Origin: Chitinophaga sp. 180180018-3 | GTDB taxonomy: Bacteria > Bacteroidota > Bacteroidia > Chitinophagales > Chitinophagaceae | Assembly (NCBI RefSeq): GCF_037893185.1 | Contig: NZ_CP140772.1 | Coordinates: forward strand, 4,650,001 to 4,714,000 | Direction: 5' to 3' | Length of the DNA stretch: 64,000 nucleotides | Shown here: positions 1 through 8,713 of the stretch, piece by piece | Layout: every line of letters begins with the position of its first letter | How positions within the stretch are numbered: position 1 is the stretch's first letter | Position numbers and translations under genes: made by a program | Notes under the pieces: model-generated | Database searches by the model: none | Told to the model about the DNA's origin: nothing | The model's input: the letters and a program-made list of their open reading frames with translations, nothing else

Positions 1-2
1 TT

Positions 3-1334
3 CCAATGGAAGCTGCTGCGATGTGCGAGATCATGCATCCGCACCGCAACATGTGGGTACGCTTCATTCGCGCGCTCCGTTTGGCGGAATTTAGTCGCCG
101 TGAAGGGCTTGAGCACCTCCGGGAAATGATGGATAAATTCTATCGCCAGGATTATACTGTATGGCAGGGAACTGTAAACCATTTCCGCCTGCGGAATGAT
201 GCCGCTAACACCCTGTTGTTGTTACAACAGCGCCCGGGATTATTTGCGCGTTCACTCTTCGCCAATATGCTGTGGTTCGGGCATGAGCCGGTGATCGCGG
301 CATTCGCGGAAGTGGCGGGTAAAGTACCCGCGCGGCTGATTTTAACCTTGCAGATGTATGCCGGATATTATTTCGACAAAACGACTACCCGTGCCGTAAA
401 ACCGCTGGGAGGCGTTGGTAAAAGCGTTGCTGCCAACCGGCTGGTAACCATGTACGATGATAACCAGCTGCGCGAAATGCAGGATGCCGTAACTAATCTT
501 TGTATAGGTGTCGTACAGCAACGCTTTGCGGCTGTTCCTACCGGTGCCCGTACCATCTACATCGCTCCGGAGCTGCATAAGATCCCACTGGCGATCGGCG
601 ACCGTGGCGAACAGGTACAAGACCTGCCGGGCGCACTGATGGGAACCCGCTTCAAATTAGCAGGCGATGAGATCACCCTCTTCATGCAATGGGGAAAGGG
701 AATGCCGGCTCAACACCTGGATATGGATCTGAGTTGCTTTATCGCTTACGACAAGCATAAAGACTATTGCTCCTATTCCCGGCTGAACACCACCGGCTGC
801 CTGCATAGTGGAGATATACGCTCCATCCCTGACCAGGTGGGTACTGCCGAATATATCCGGTTAAACGTTGCCCAACTGGCTGCAGCCGGCGCACGGTATG
901 TCACCTTCACCTGCAATGCGTACAGCCAGGGAGCTATTGCCATGAACCTGACCCTCGGATGGATGGACAGCAAAAACAAGATCACCATCGATGAAAAAAC
1001 AGGAGTGGCGTACGATCCTTCCTGTGTAGACCATATGGTACGCGTTACCGGCGGGCTTGCAAAAGGACTCGTATTCGGTATACTGGACGTTGCCGCCCGG
1101 GAGATCATCTGGCTGGAAATGAGTTTCGATGGTCAGATCATACAAAACCTGGACCTGGCAAATGTCAAATCCATCCTGAAAAAACTGAACAGCAAATTAA
1201 GCATCGGTGCACTCCTGGAGGCCAAAGCCCGCACTCAGCACCTGCAAGTGGTCAGCGAGGCGGAAGCAGATGAAGTATATACATTACAATGGGCGTTAAA
1301 TACTGCCGCCGTGACACAGCTACTCGTTGATTAA
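3..1334 (+). CDS. C-terminal part of TerD-like stress protein (5' end outside window)
   Basis: The reading frame is open to the left edge, so the first visible Met is probably internal and the gene is cut. The visible 442 residues have a helical N-terminal half. From about residue 220 to 330 there is a region resembling a TerD domain: a strand ending in MQWGKG, then LDMDLS (acidic D239 and D241) and HSGD (267-270). The overall pattern recalls the large MXAN_6230/SCO0854-type proteins, which join a RING-like N-terminus to a TerD-like end; any RING part would lie upstream of the window. The role is unknown; TerD relatives bind calcium and act in stress or tellurite responses. It converges on xseB with a 4-bp overlap of the stop codons. 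The family assignment is from memory of the motif pattern and is moderate. Confidence 0.55.
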   Translation, partial: PMEAAAMCEIMHPHRNMWVRFIRALRLAEFSRREGLEHLREMMDKFYRQDYTVWQGTVNHFRLRNDAANTLLLLQQRPGLFARSLFANMLWFGHEPVIAAFAEVAGKVPARLILTLQMYAGYYFDKTTTRAVKPLGGVGKSVAANRLVTMYDDNQLREMQDAVTNLCIGVVQQRFAAVPTGARTIYIAPELHKIPLAIGDRGEQVQDLPGALMGTRFKLAGDEITLFMQWGKGMPAQHLDMDLSCFIAYDKHKDYCSYSRLNTTGCLHSGDIRSIPDQVGTAEYIRLNVAQLAAAGARYVTFTCNAYSQGAIAMNLTLGWMDSKNKITIDEKTGVAYDPSCVDHMVRVTGGLAKGLVFGILDVAAREIIWLEMSFDGQIIQNLDLANVKSILKKLNSKLSIGALLEAKARTQHLQVVSEAEADEVYTLQWALNTAAVTQLLVD

Positions 1335-1555
1335 ACAACGGGTAGCGGCCCTCCCGGCCTGCCTTCCATCTGCCTGATAATATTATTTACTTCCGTTTCT
1401 GTGGCCCGTAATTTCTGTTGGCAGAATTCAATAAGTATAGCTGCCCGCTTTACCTTCTCTGCCAGCAGGTCTACAGAAACAGCTTCATTCTCTATCTCTC
1501 CGGCTATCTGCTGCAATTCGTTATAAGCCGCTTCATATGTCAGTTCCTCGTTCAT
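1331..1555 (-). CDS. xseB: Exodeoxyribonuclease VII small subunit
   Basis: This small subunit of exonuclease VII (74 aa) binds the large subunit, which degrades single-stranded DNA in both directions. The sequence has the family pattern: LTYEAAYNELQQIAGEIEN, then a second helix with LAEKVKRAAILIEFCQQKLRATETEV. The frame stays open upstream to 1597, but the family starts at MNEELTYE, so I chose the ATG at 1555. That start lies 23 bp inside the 3' end of xseA, which fits translational coupling in a two-gene operon. The protein ends in a short Gly/Pro-rich tail (GRPGGPLPVV). Confidence 0.93.
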   Translation of the reverse strand: MNEELTYEAAYNELQQIAGEIENEAVSVDLLAEKVKRAAILIEFCQQKLRATETEVNNIIRQMEGRPGGPLPVV

Positions 1556-2972
1556 CGTTGGTTGTTTTTTTATTGATGGTTGTATCCAAAAACGCATCCT
1601 GCATGATTACCCTGATTTCCTGGCCGGGCTCCAGCGTTTCCGCACTGCCTATAATACGTCCGTTTTGAGAGATCATGGCAAATCCCCGCTTCAGGATGTT
1701 GTCAGGGCTCATCAACCGGAATAATGATTCGTAGTGAGTGAGTTGTCCTCTTTTGCTCTGTACGAACAGGCGGCAGAACGAACGCAATGTACCGGTGACG
1801 TTTTCCAGATCGTTCAGCCGGTTGGATACCAATATCCTTGGCGTAGACAGTACTGCATTAGACGCCGCCAGTAATTCCCGGTGGCGATGCAACAGAATAT
1901 CCCGCGACGTATGCGCCACCACATTGTTGCAGGCATGGAGTGTATCCTTGTGGCTGGCCAGCAACGTTCTGGATTGATTAATGATATTACTGTTGAGATA
2001 CGACAGCAACTGAAAATTTCTTGAAAGCAGTTGCTGGGACCGGATTACAATATTCTGCTGCATATTGATTACGGCCTCCTCAAACGTCCGGTTATGCGCA
2101 ATGATCAGCTCTGCAGCCTTTGTCGGCGTTTTGGTAGCCGTATGCGCCATCATATCGGTAATGGTTTCGTTCTTCTGGTGACCTATGCCTGTGATTACCG
2201 GTATAGGAAACTTCGCTACGGCTCTGCCCAGGATAAAGGTATCGAAAATAAGAAAGTCGGTTTGTGCACCGCCACCACGGATGATCACCACCGCATCATA
2301 AGGCTTGCCACTTTGAAAGATGTCGATCAGGCGTTGTTGCACCAGCTCCGCTTTGGTTTCGCCCTGCACTACCGTAAAGTATTTATCTACCGTAAACTTA
2401 TAACCAAAATGATTATGCTCCAGCGTATGCAGGAAATCCTGGTAACCGGCGGAATTCCCGGAAGTCACCACAGCCAGTTGCTGAATCACCCGGCCTAATT
2501 TGAGCTGATTGTTCCGGGTGATATACCGGTCACCCGAACGCTGGATAAAATCTGCGCACTCCGTGGTTAACCTTAGCAGGGTCTGTTGCTTCTGCTGTTC
2601 CAGCATTCCCACTGTAAAACTGGTATCAATGTCCTGCAGCGTGATCTGTAATCCATGTACCTGGTGATAACCAACGGTTACCTTAATGAGCACATGTATA
2701 TCGTTCCGGAACTGTTGTCCTGTAACGGTTTCAAACTCCTTTATCCGCAGCGCGCCTGCTCCCCAGGCTACCGCAGCCACCCGTGCCACTATGCCACCGG
2801 CATATTCATCTTTCTCCACCAGGTCGAAATAATGATATCCTTTCTGCTGGTAAAAAGAATGATTGGTGATATCTGCCACTACCCAATAGGTCTGCTCAGC
2901 AAACGCCTGATGCAAGGTTTGCTGGATCTTCCCTGTAAGGGCAGATAGCTTTATGAAAGATATTCCGTTCAT
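1533..2972 (-). CDS. xseA: Exodeoxyribonuclease VII large subunit
   Basis: Catalytic subunit of exonuclease VII (479 aa), cytoplasmic, acting in mismatch repair and recombination. An N-terminal OB-fold region (about 1-110) should bind single-stranded DNA. The catalytic core holds VIIRGGGAQTDFLIFD and then PVITGIGHQKNETITDMMAHTATKTPTKAAELI in the family order; the Gly-rich RGGG and the GIGH..D..A....TPT signature are both present. A long coiled-coil region (about 300-420) follows, where small subunits dock, and then a C-terminal GFAMISQNGRIIGSAETLEPGQEIRVIMQDA segment. Slightly longer than the usual 400-460 residues. Co-transcribed with xseB. No odd features. Confidence 0.95.
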   Translation of the reverse strand: MNGISFIKLSALTGKIQQTLHQAFAEQTYWVVADITNHSFYQQKGYHYFDLVEKDEYAGGIVARVAAVAWGAGALRIKEFETVTGQQFRNDIHVLIKVTVGYHQVHGLQITLQDIDTSFTVGMLEQQKQQTLLRLTTECADFIQRSGDRYITRNNQLKLGRVIQQLAVVTSGNSAGYQDFLHTLEHNHFGYKFTVDKYFTVVQGETKAELVQQRLIDIFQSGKPYDAVVIIRGGGAQTDFLIFDTFILGRAVAKFPIPVITGIGHQKNETITDMMAHTATKTPTKAAELIIAHNRTFEEAVINMQQNIVIRSQQLLSRNFQLLSYLNSNIINQSRTLLASHKDTLHACNNVVAHTSRDILLHRHRELLAASNAVLSTPRILVSNRLNDLENVTGTLRSFCRLFVQSKRGQLTHYESLFRLMSPDNILKRGFAMISQNGRIIGSAETLEPGQEIRVIMQDAFLDTTINKKTTNDERGTDI

Positions 2973-3136
2973 TGTGAATAGTAAAGATAAGCAAAACGTT
3001 CCTTTCCTGTTTTTTGCCGGGGGCAGTGAAATTACTGTTAATAAAGGAGAATAATGTATAAGTAAGCAAGAATGCAGGCCATTTTAGTAACATACACTTA
3101 ATAAATCGCTTATCTTGTTTTATATATTTTTGCGCA

Positions 3137-3730
3137 ATGAGAGAAAATGAGCAGATAAAAATGCTTTTTGACAGGGTTTGCCATGACAACAGCACGCAGG
3201 CATACAGTGAGTTATATGTTGCTCTCTGCACCCGCCTGATACATTTTTCTGCATCCATTGTGTCTTCATTTCATCTGGCAGAAGAGATTGTGTCGGATGT
3301 ATTTATTTCCCTATGGGAAAAGCGAAACCGCCTGACGCATGTACATAATCCTTTAGTATATCTTTACGTTAGCACCAAAAATCTTTCTCTCAATACACGG
3401 CAGCAACAGAAAAGACATCAGCACCATTCTCTGGAAATGCTCAATACCGATATGCTGGTTATCGCGCCGGAAGCGGAAAGCGGCATGGTCACTGCCGAGG
3501 TTTCCCAGAAAATTGAAAGAGCGATCCGCAGTCTGCCCGATCGCTGCCAGCTCATTTTTCGCCTCGTTAAACAAGACCGCCTCAGCTACCGGGAAGTAGC
3601 TGAACTCCTCAATATTTCCGCTAAAACAGTGGATGCGCAGCTGACCATTGCTGTTAAGAAAATATCCCGGGCTATTCGTTTCGATCTCTCGGATGAAACA
3701 GTACAAAGTTACCTTCGCCTCGATTCCTGA
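3137..3730 (+). CDS. ECF-type RNA polymerase sigma factor (PUL unit 1)
   Basis: Sigma-70 family ECF factor of 197 aa, of the type expanded in Bacteroidota. Region 2 lies around LIHFSASIVSSFHLAEEIVSDVFISLWEKR, and region 4 around IRSLPDRCQLIFRLVKQDRLSYREVAELLNISAKTVDAQLTIAVKKI, a clear helix-turn-helix for -35 recognition. It is followed by a FecR anti-sigma gene and a SusC/SusD pair, so it probably drives transcription of that transport unit once the outer-membrane receptor signals substrate. A possible -7 box TATTTTTG lies at 3125-3132, only 4 nt before the ATG, so the leader would be very short or absent. Confidence 0.92.
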   Translation: MRENEQIKMLFDRVCHDNSTQAYSELYVALCTRLIHFSASIVSSFHLAEEIVSDVFISLWEKRNRLTHVHNPLVYLYVSTKNLSLNTRQQQKRHQHHSLEMLNTDMLVIAPEAESGMVTAEVSQKIERAIRSLPDRCQLIFRLVKQDRLSYREVAELLNISAKTVDAQLTIAVKKISRAIRFDLSDETVQSYLRLDS

Positions 3731-3846
3731 TTTTTTTTTGATTTCCTTTAGGGAGTTTTCAAAACTTTTCCGGTCCTTCTTTCAGAGGCGGAATAAATTT
3801 ACTACTCACAGGTAAAAGGATACCTGCATTATTCGGCCCTGATACT

Positions 3847-4914
3847 ATGGATCGCGAAAAACTTTATACACTGCTGGCCCGGGAAATGGCCGGCGAACTG
3901 ACGGAAAAAGAAACCGTTGCCTTGCAGCAGCTCTTGCAGCAGTACCCTGATGCCAGCTATATCCGGGAAGTATTTTCGCAGGACTGGAAATCGTCGGGAA
4001 AACAATATACACCGCTCCAGCCACAGCAACTACTGGAGAAACACCTGCTGCGTATGCAGGAACTGCCCGACCACAGGTTAACGGGTAGCCCGTCGTTACG
4101 CACCCGAAGCTACCGGACATTATATATAGGCCTTGCCGCCAGTGCTTTGATACTCATTGCTGCAGCTGGTTTCTGGTGGTCCCGGAAACCAATAAAAAAA
4201 ACTGCCATCCCGCTGGCACAGATGGTGACGGAAAAACGCATGCGGTCGCAGGTGGTGCTGCCTGATGGCTCCAGGGTCTGGCTGAATGCAGGCAGTAAAC
4301 TCAGCTATCCCAGGGAATTTGCTCCCAGGGCCCCCCGGCAGGTAAGTCTGGAAGGAGAAGCTTTTTTCGATGTAAAAACAGACGCCCAACGGCCTTTCCA
4401 GGTGCAAACGCGTACCTTCCATATCCGCGTGTTGGGAACATCGTTTAATGTTCGCGCTTATCCGCAGGAAGACAGTGCAGTTACGTCTCTCGTACAGGGA
4501 GCTGTAGAAGTAGTGCTCACCGATGCCGGTAACCAGGTGGTAGCGCTCAAACCTAATGAAAAGCTGACCATTCCGGTGCACAGTACTGTTGCCACCGAAG
4601 AAAAAGCCGTTGCCAGCGCTGCTCCTGTGGTCATCTATAAAAGTAAACTCGCTCCAGTCAGGAATAATATTATTCCGGAAACAGCCTGGGTACAGAATAA
4701 GCTCGCATTTAAACACCTGGAACTGGAGAAAGTCGCCATCATGCTGGAACAATGGTATGGAGTGGAAATTGGCTTTAAAAATAACAGTAAAAAACAGCTA
4801 TACTTTACCGGAGTTTTTGAAACGGAAAATGTCGAACAGGTGCTGAACGCCCTGGAAACGACCTTATCATTTACCTGGTCGCGCGATGCTTCGGGTAAAA
4901 TCTGGATACGCTAA
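3847..4914 (+). CDS. FecR-family anti-sigma factor (PUL unit 1)
   Basis: Inner-membrane anti-sigma protein of 355 aa. The N-terminal cytoplasmic part (1-90) should hold the sigma factor. One membrane segment lies at about 91-111 (TLYIGLAASALILIAAAGFWW). The periplasmic FecR domain (about 125-235) contains the conserved LPDGSRVWLNAGSKLSYP and GEAFFDVKTDAQRPFQV blocks. The C-terminus (about 275-355) matches the DUF4974 domain, which is expected to contact the signalling N-terminus of the SusC partner. It lies 116 bp after the sigma gene and about 230 bp before SusC, so these are probably co-regulated; the family pattern is clear throughout. Confidence 0.93.
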   Translation: MDREKLYTLLAREMAGELTEKETVALQQLLQQYPDASYIREVFSQDWKSSGKQYTPLQPQQLLEKHLLRMQELPDHRLTGSPSLRTRSYRTLYIGLAASALILIAAAGFWWSRKPIKKTAIPLAQMVTEKRMRSQVVLPDGSRVWLNAGSKLSYPREFAPRAPRQVSLEGEAFFDVKTDAQRPFQVQTRTFHIRVLGTSFNVRAYPQEDSAVTSLVQGAVEVVLTDAGNQVVALKPNEKLTIPVHSTVATEEKAVASAAPVVIYKSKLAPVRNNIIPETAWVQNKLAFKHLELEKVAIMLEQWYGVEIGFKNNSKKQLYFTGVFETENVEQVLNALETTLSFTWSRDASGKIWIR

Positions 4915-5141
4915 GTACACTAAATACACTAAGATTTCTGATCACTCGTAAATTCATTCTTTTCACTTGTAAATATTGAAAACAACAAAGTAAACAAACA
5001 CTGATTTATTAAGATCTGAATGCACGCTTTTAGCCGTAAAAAAACGGGAAATGTTCGCACCATTCCCCGTCATATATCGGTTAACAGTATTGTATTGGCC
5101 TAATGTTCCATCAACAATTTATTAACCAACAAAACAAATGT

Positions 5142-8100
5142 ATGAAAAAAACTACAGTGGGCAATTGGCTTCCACCTGGTCGGAAGCTGTATAAACTGTT
5201 AATTTTTATGAAGATCTCCATGTTGCTTGTCACGCTGGCGTGTTTACACGTAAGCGCCAAGGTGCACTCACAGTCTACGATTACATTGAAGATACCGCAA
5301 ATGGCGCTGGATAAAGCGTTGACATTGCTGGAAAAAAACAGCCCGTACCGGTTTGTTTATAACGATGATAACTTACCACTTAACCGTAAAGTTTCGCTGG
5401 ATGCCCATGATATGAGCATCGATCAGGCACTGACCTTATTGCTGAGCAACAGTGCCCTGCAATTCCGCAAGATGTCGGATAAACTGATCGTCATTGCGCC
5501 TGCAGCGGTGGTGGATAAAGACAACCTGGTGAAAGGCCGCGTGGTAAATACCAGCGGAGAGGCACTTCCGGGTGTAACCATCCGGTTAAAAAATACTTCC
5601 ATCGGTGTTACTACAGATGCAGATGGAAAATTTGAATTAAAAGTACCGCAAGATGCCATCCTGACTGTTACCTACGTAGGATACGATCAGCAGGAAGTTT
5701 CCCTGGGCGGCCGCGAAACACTGACCGTTACAATGGAGCCGTCCAAGAACTCCATGGATGAAGTAATTGTGGTAGGTTATGGTACACAGAAGAAAATTAA
5801 TGTTACCGGTGCTGTTGACCAGATCTCCGGCAAACAACTCGCATCCCGCCCTATTGCCAATGTGATGCAGGGTTTACAGGGCCTGAGCCCCGGACTGAAT
5901 ATCAGTTATCCTGGTGGCCGTCCTGGACAAACACCCAATATCAATATCCGTGGTATTGCCTCCATCAACGCCGGCTCCGGCACTAATACCGGTTACCAGA
6001 CTCCGCTCATCATTATCGACGGTGTTTCTTCCACCGCGGAAGACCTGATCCGTCTTAATCCTTCAGACATCGCTACCATTTCTGTACTCAGGGATGCTGC
6101 TTCTGCCGCTATTTACGGTGCCCGTGCATCATTCGGCGTGATACTCATCACCACTAAAGATGGTGCTGCCGGCGGTAAACAGATGGTGAGCTACAGCAAT
6201 TATTTTGCACAATCGCGCCGCACCGTGATGCCTACGGCCGTTACCGATCCATATATCTATTCCCGCGTATTGGCAACATCCACCCACAATACGCCCTGGG
6301 ATTACGTTAGCTTTTCCGACGAATACTACAAATGGGCTAAGGAAAGATCAGATAATCCTTCTCTCCCGGATACGCGTATAGATCCCAGCGATCCTACCAG
6401 ATGGGCCTACATGGGCAGCAATAACTGGAACAATTACTTCTTCAGTAAAAGCAACTTTTCCCAATACCATACTATCTCATTAAGCGGCAGCGCAGAAACG
6501 GCCAAAAAAATGCCTATCAGCTACCTGCTCTCTGCAGATTATACAAAAGAAAACGGGTTGAATAAACTGGCAAAAGATGATTGGGACAGATATGGCATTC
6601 GCTCAAAGATTAACCTGAAGCCACTCAGCTGGCTGCAGGTAGATAATAACCTGAGCATTTACCAGACTAAAACAGATGCTCCGGCGTTCAATATCACCGA
6701 CGTTTACTACCTGCAACCTACCCAGGTGGCAGTAAACCCGGATGGCACCTGGGCTAATACAGGAGCCGGCCGGCTGGCAGCCTCCCTTGCGGATGGCGGC
6801 AGAAACACCACTACCCGCTTTGGCCTGCAGGATATGATCAGAGGCGTTGCTTCCTTCCTGAACAATGACCTCCAGGTTACCGGAGATGCCAGTTTCAAAA
6901 GAGAATTATGGAAATATCATACTGATCAGAAAAAATACAAAATTGGTTATGGCCCTAACGACGTTCGCCTCGAAGGCCCCAACGGCTCCGTAACGGAAAA
7001 TAATATGGCTATTACCCATGATGTTTTTGACCTGTATGCGAACTACCATAAAATACTGGGCCATGACCACAGCATCACACTGCTGGCTGGTTACAACCAG
7101 GAGAATTATGAAGAACACCTCGTTAATGCAAGCCAGCAAAAGCTGATCTCCTCTTCTCTTCCTTTCCTGTCGCTCACCAGTGGTGATGCCAGTGTAAGCG
7201 CTGTTTACAATTCCTACGCTATCAGAAGTTTCTTTGGCAGGATCAACTATACCTTCAAAGACCGATATATCCTGGAGCTGAATGGTCGCTACGACGGTTC
7301 TTCCCGTTTCCCTGCCATTAAACGCTGGGGCTTATTCCCCTCTGTATCCGGTGCCTGGATCGCCAGCGAGGAAAACTTTATGCGCAGTCTTTCTTCCGTA
7401 TTGTCAGTGCTGAAATTCAGGGCCTCCTACGGCAGCCTGGGTAACCAGAATGTAAACTATTACGGCTACCAGCAAACACTGCCCACAGATAAATCAAATT
7501 ACCTGATAGATGGTAACTTCAAACAGACTATCATCAAAAGCGCGCCTCCGTTAAAAGTAGACCCTGCCAACTACACCTGGGAAAAAGTAACCACTACCAA
7601 CGTAGGTACTGATATCGGCTTCCTTCAGAATAAGCTCCAGGGCAGCTTCGATTACTTCATCCGCAATACCACGGGTATGCTTGCCCCGGTTGAAGAGCTT
7701 CCCGGCGTATTGGGCACCAGCGCCCCCATGCAAAACGCTGCCGACCTGAGCACACGCGGATGGGAACTGATGCTGGGCTACCGGAGTGAAATCAATACCG
7801 GTTCTAAACCTTTGTCATTCGGCATCAAAGCTACCCTCTCCGACGACAGAAGCAAAATTACCCGGTATAAAAACGAGCAACAATTATTCAGCAGTAAATA
7901 CTGGACCGGTAAAACACTCGGAGAAATCTGGGGACTAACCAACGACGGCTACTTCAAGAGCAAGGATGAAGTCAATAAGCTGAATGAGTCTGCCATTGTG
8001 CCCTGGGGCGCATTGGAGATCGTAGAAGGATGGCCTAAGTATAAAGACCTGGACGGCAACGGTAAAATAGAAACCGGGATCTCCGCCAAAAATCCGGGGG

Positions 8101-8690
8101 ATCTCAAAGTGATCGGAAACACAACACCACGCTACCGTTTCGGCATTAATCTCGATATGAACTGGAACGGATTCGACCTCGCGGTGTTTATGCAGGGAAT
8201 AGGTAAAATGGATTATTATCCGCATCACTACCTCTTCTGGGGGCCATTCCAGCAACCATACGCCAACATTTACCCCTGGAACCTGGATTTCTACAGGGCT
8301 ACTGCGGATAATGAAGCTACCCGTGCACAACACAGCGCCTCTTATATTAAAGCCGGACTTGCTGATGCCAACACCAATTCTTATTACCCGGTATTGCAAT
8401 CCTGGCTGGCAGATAATAACAACGGAAAAGGGTTGGATATTCCGCAAACTAAATACCTGCTGAACGCCGCCTACCTGCGTATCAAGAACGTTACGCTGGG
8501 ATATACGCTTCCGGCATCACTGACCCGCCGTTATCATATTAACCGCCTGCGTATCTATGTCAGCGGAGAAAACCTCTTCGAGTTTTCTGCCATCAAAAAA
8601 TACGTAGATCCGGAATCTATCATCGATGGTTATGGATGGGCTTATCCATACCAGCGGAAATATGCAATAGGACTGAATCTTGACTTGTAA
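5142..8690 (+). CDS. SusC/RagA-family TonB-linked outer membrane transporter (PUL unit 1)
   Basis: TonB-dependent outer-membrane channel of about 1182 aa. After a signal peptide (MKISMLLVTLACLHVSAKVHSQ) comes an STN domain (about 45-115), typical of transporters that signal to a FecR/ECF pair. Next is a carboxypeptidase-regulatory-like fold (VKGRVVNTSGEALPGVTI), the SusC signature DEVIVVGYGTQKK, a plug domain, and a long beta-barrel that ends in YAIGLNLDL with a C-terminal aromatic-rich pattern. A calcium-loop-like DLDGNGKIE sits late in the barrel. I chose the ATG at 5142 because the 13 residues upstream (from 5103) are Asn/Gln-rich and unlike a signal region; 5103 is possible. Substrate cannot be read from the sequence. 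Confidence 0.95.
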   Translation: MKKTTVGNWLPPGRKLYKLLIFMKISMLLVTLACLHVSAKVHSQSTITLKIPQMALDKALTLLEKNSPYRFVYNDDNLPLNRKVSLDAHDMSIDQALTLLLSNSALQFRKMSDKLIVIAPAAVVDKDNLVKGRVVNTSGEALPGVTIRLKNTSIGVTTDADGKFELKVPQDAILTVTYVGYDQQEVSLGGRETLTVTMEPSKNSMDEVIVVGYGTQKKINVTGAVDQISGKQLASRPIANVMQGLQGLSPGLNISYPGGRPGQTPNINIRGIASINAGSGTNTGYQTPLIIIDGVSSTAEDLIRLNPSDIATISVLRDAASAAIYGARASFGVILITTKDGAAGGKQMVSYSNYFAQSRRTVMPTAVTDPYIYSRVLATSTHNTPWDYVSFSDEYYKWAKERSDNPSLPDTRIDPSDPTRWAYMGSNNWNNYFFSKSNFSQYHTISLSGSAETAKKMPISYLLSADYTKENGLNKLAKDDWDRYGIRSKINLKPLSWLQVDNNLSIYQTKTDAPAFNITDVYYLQPTQVAVNPDGTWANTGAGRLAASLADGGRNTTTRFGLQDMIRGVASFLNNDLQVTGDASFKRELWKYHTDQKKYKIGYGPNDVRLEGPNGSVTENNMAITHDVFDLYANYHKILGHDHSITLLAGYNQENYEEHLVNASQQKLISSSLPFLSLTSGDASVSAVYNSYAIRSFFGRINYTFKDRYILELNGRYDGSSRFPAIKRWGLFPSVSGAWIASEENFMRSLSSVLSVLKFRASYGSLGNQNVNYYGYQQTLPTDKSNYLIDGNFKQTIIKSAPPLKVDPANYTWEKVTTTNVGTDIGFLQNKLQGSFDYFIRNTTGMLAPVEELPGVLGTSAPMQNAADLSTRGWELMLGYRSEINTGSKPLSFGIKATLSDDRSKITRYKNEQQLFSSKYWTGKTLGEIWGLTNDGYFKSKDEVNKLNESAIVPWGALEIVEGWPKYKDLDGNGKIETGISAKNPGDLKVIGNTTPRYRFGINLDMNWNGFDLAVFMQGIGKMDYYPHHYLFWGPFQQPYANIYPWNLDFYRATADNEATRAQHSASYIKAGLADANTNSYYPVLQSWLADNNNGKGLDIPQTKYLLNAAYLRIKNVTLGYTLPASLTRRYHINRLRIYVSGENLFEFSAIKKYVDPESIIDGYGWAYPYQRKYAIGLNLDL

Positions 8691-8713
8691 GCCAGACCAT
8701 AAAACCATCTGAC

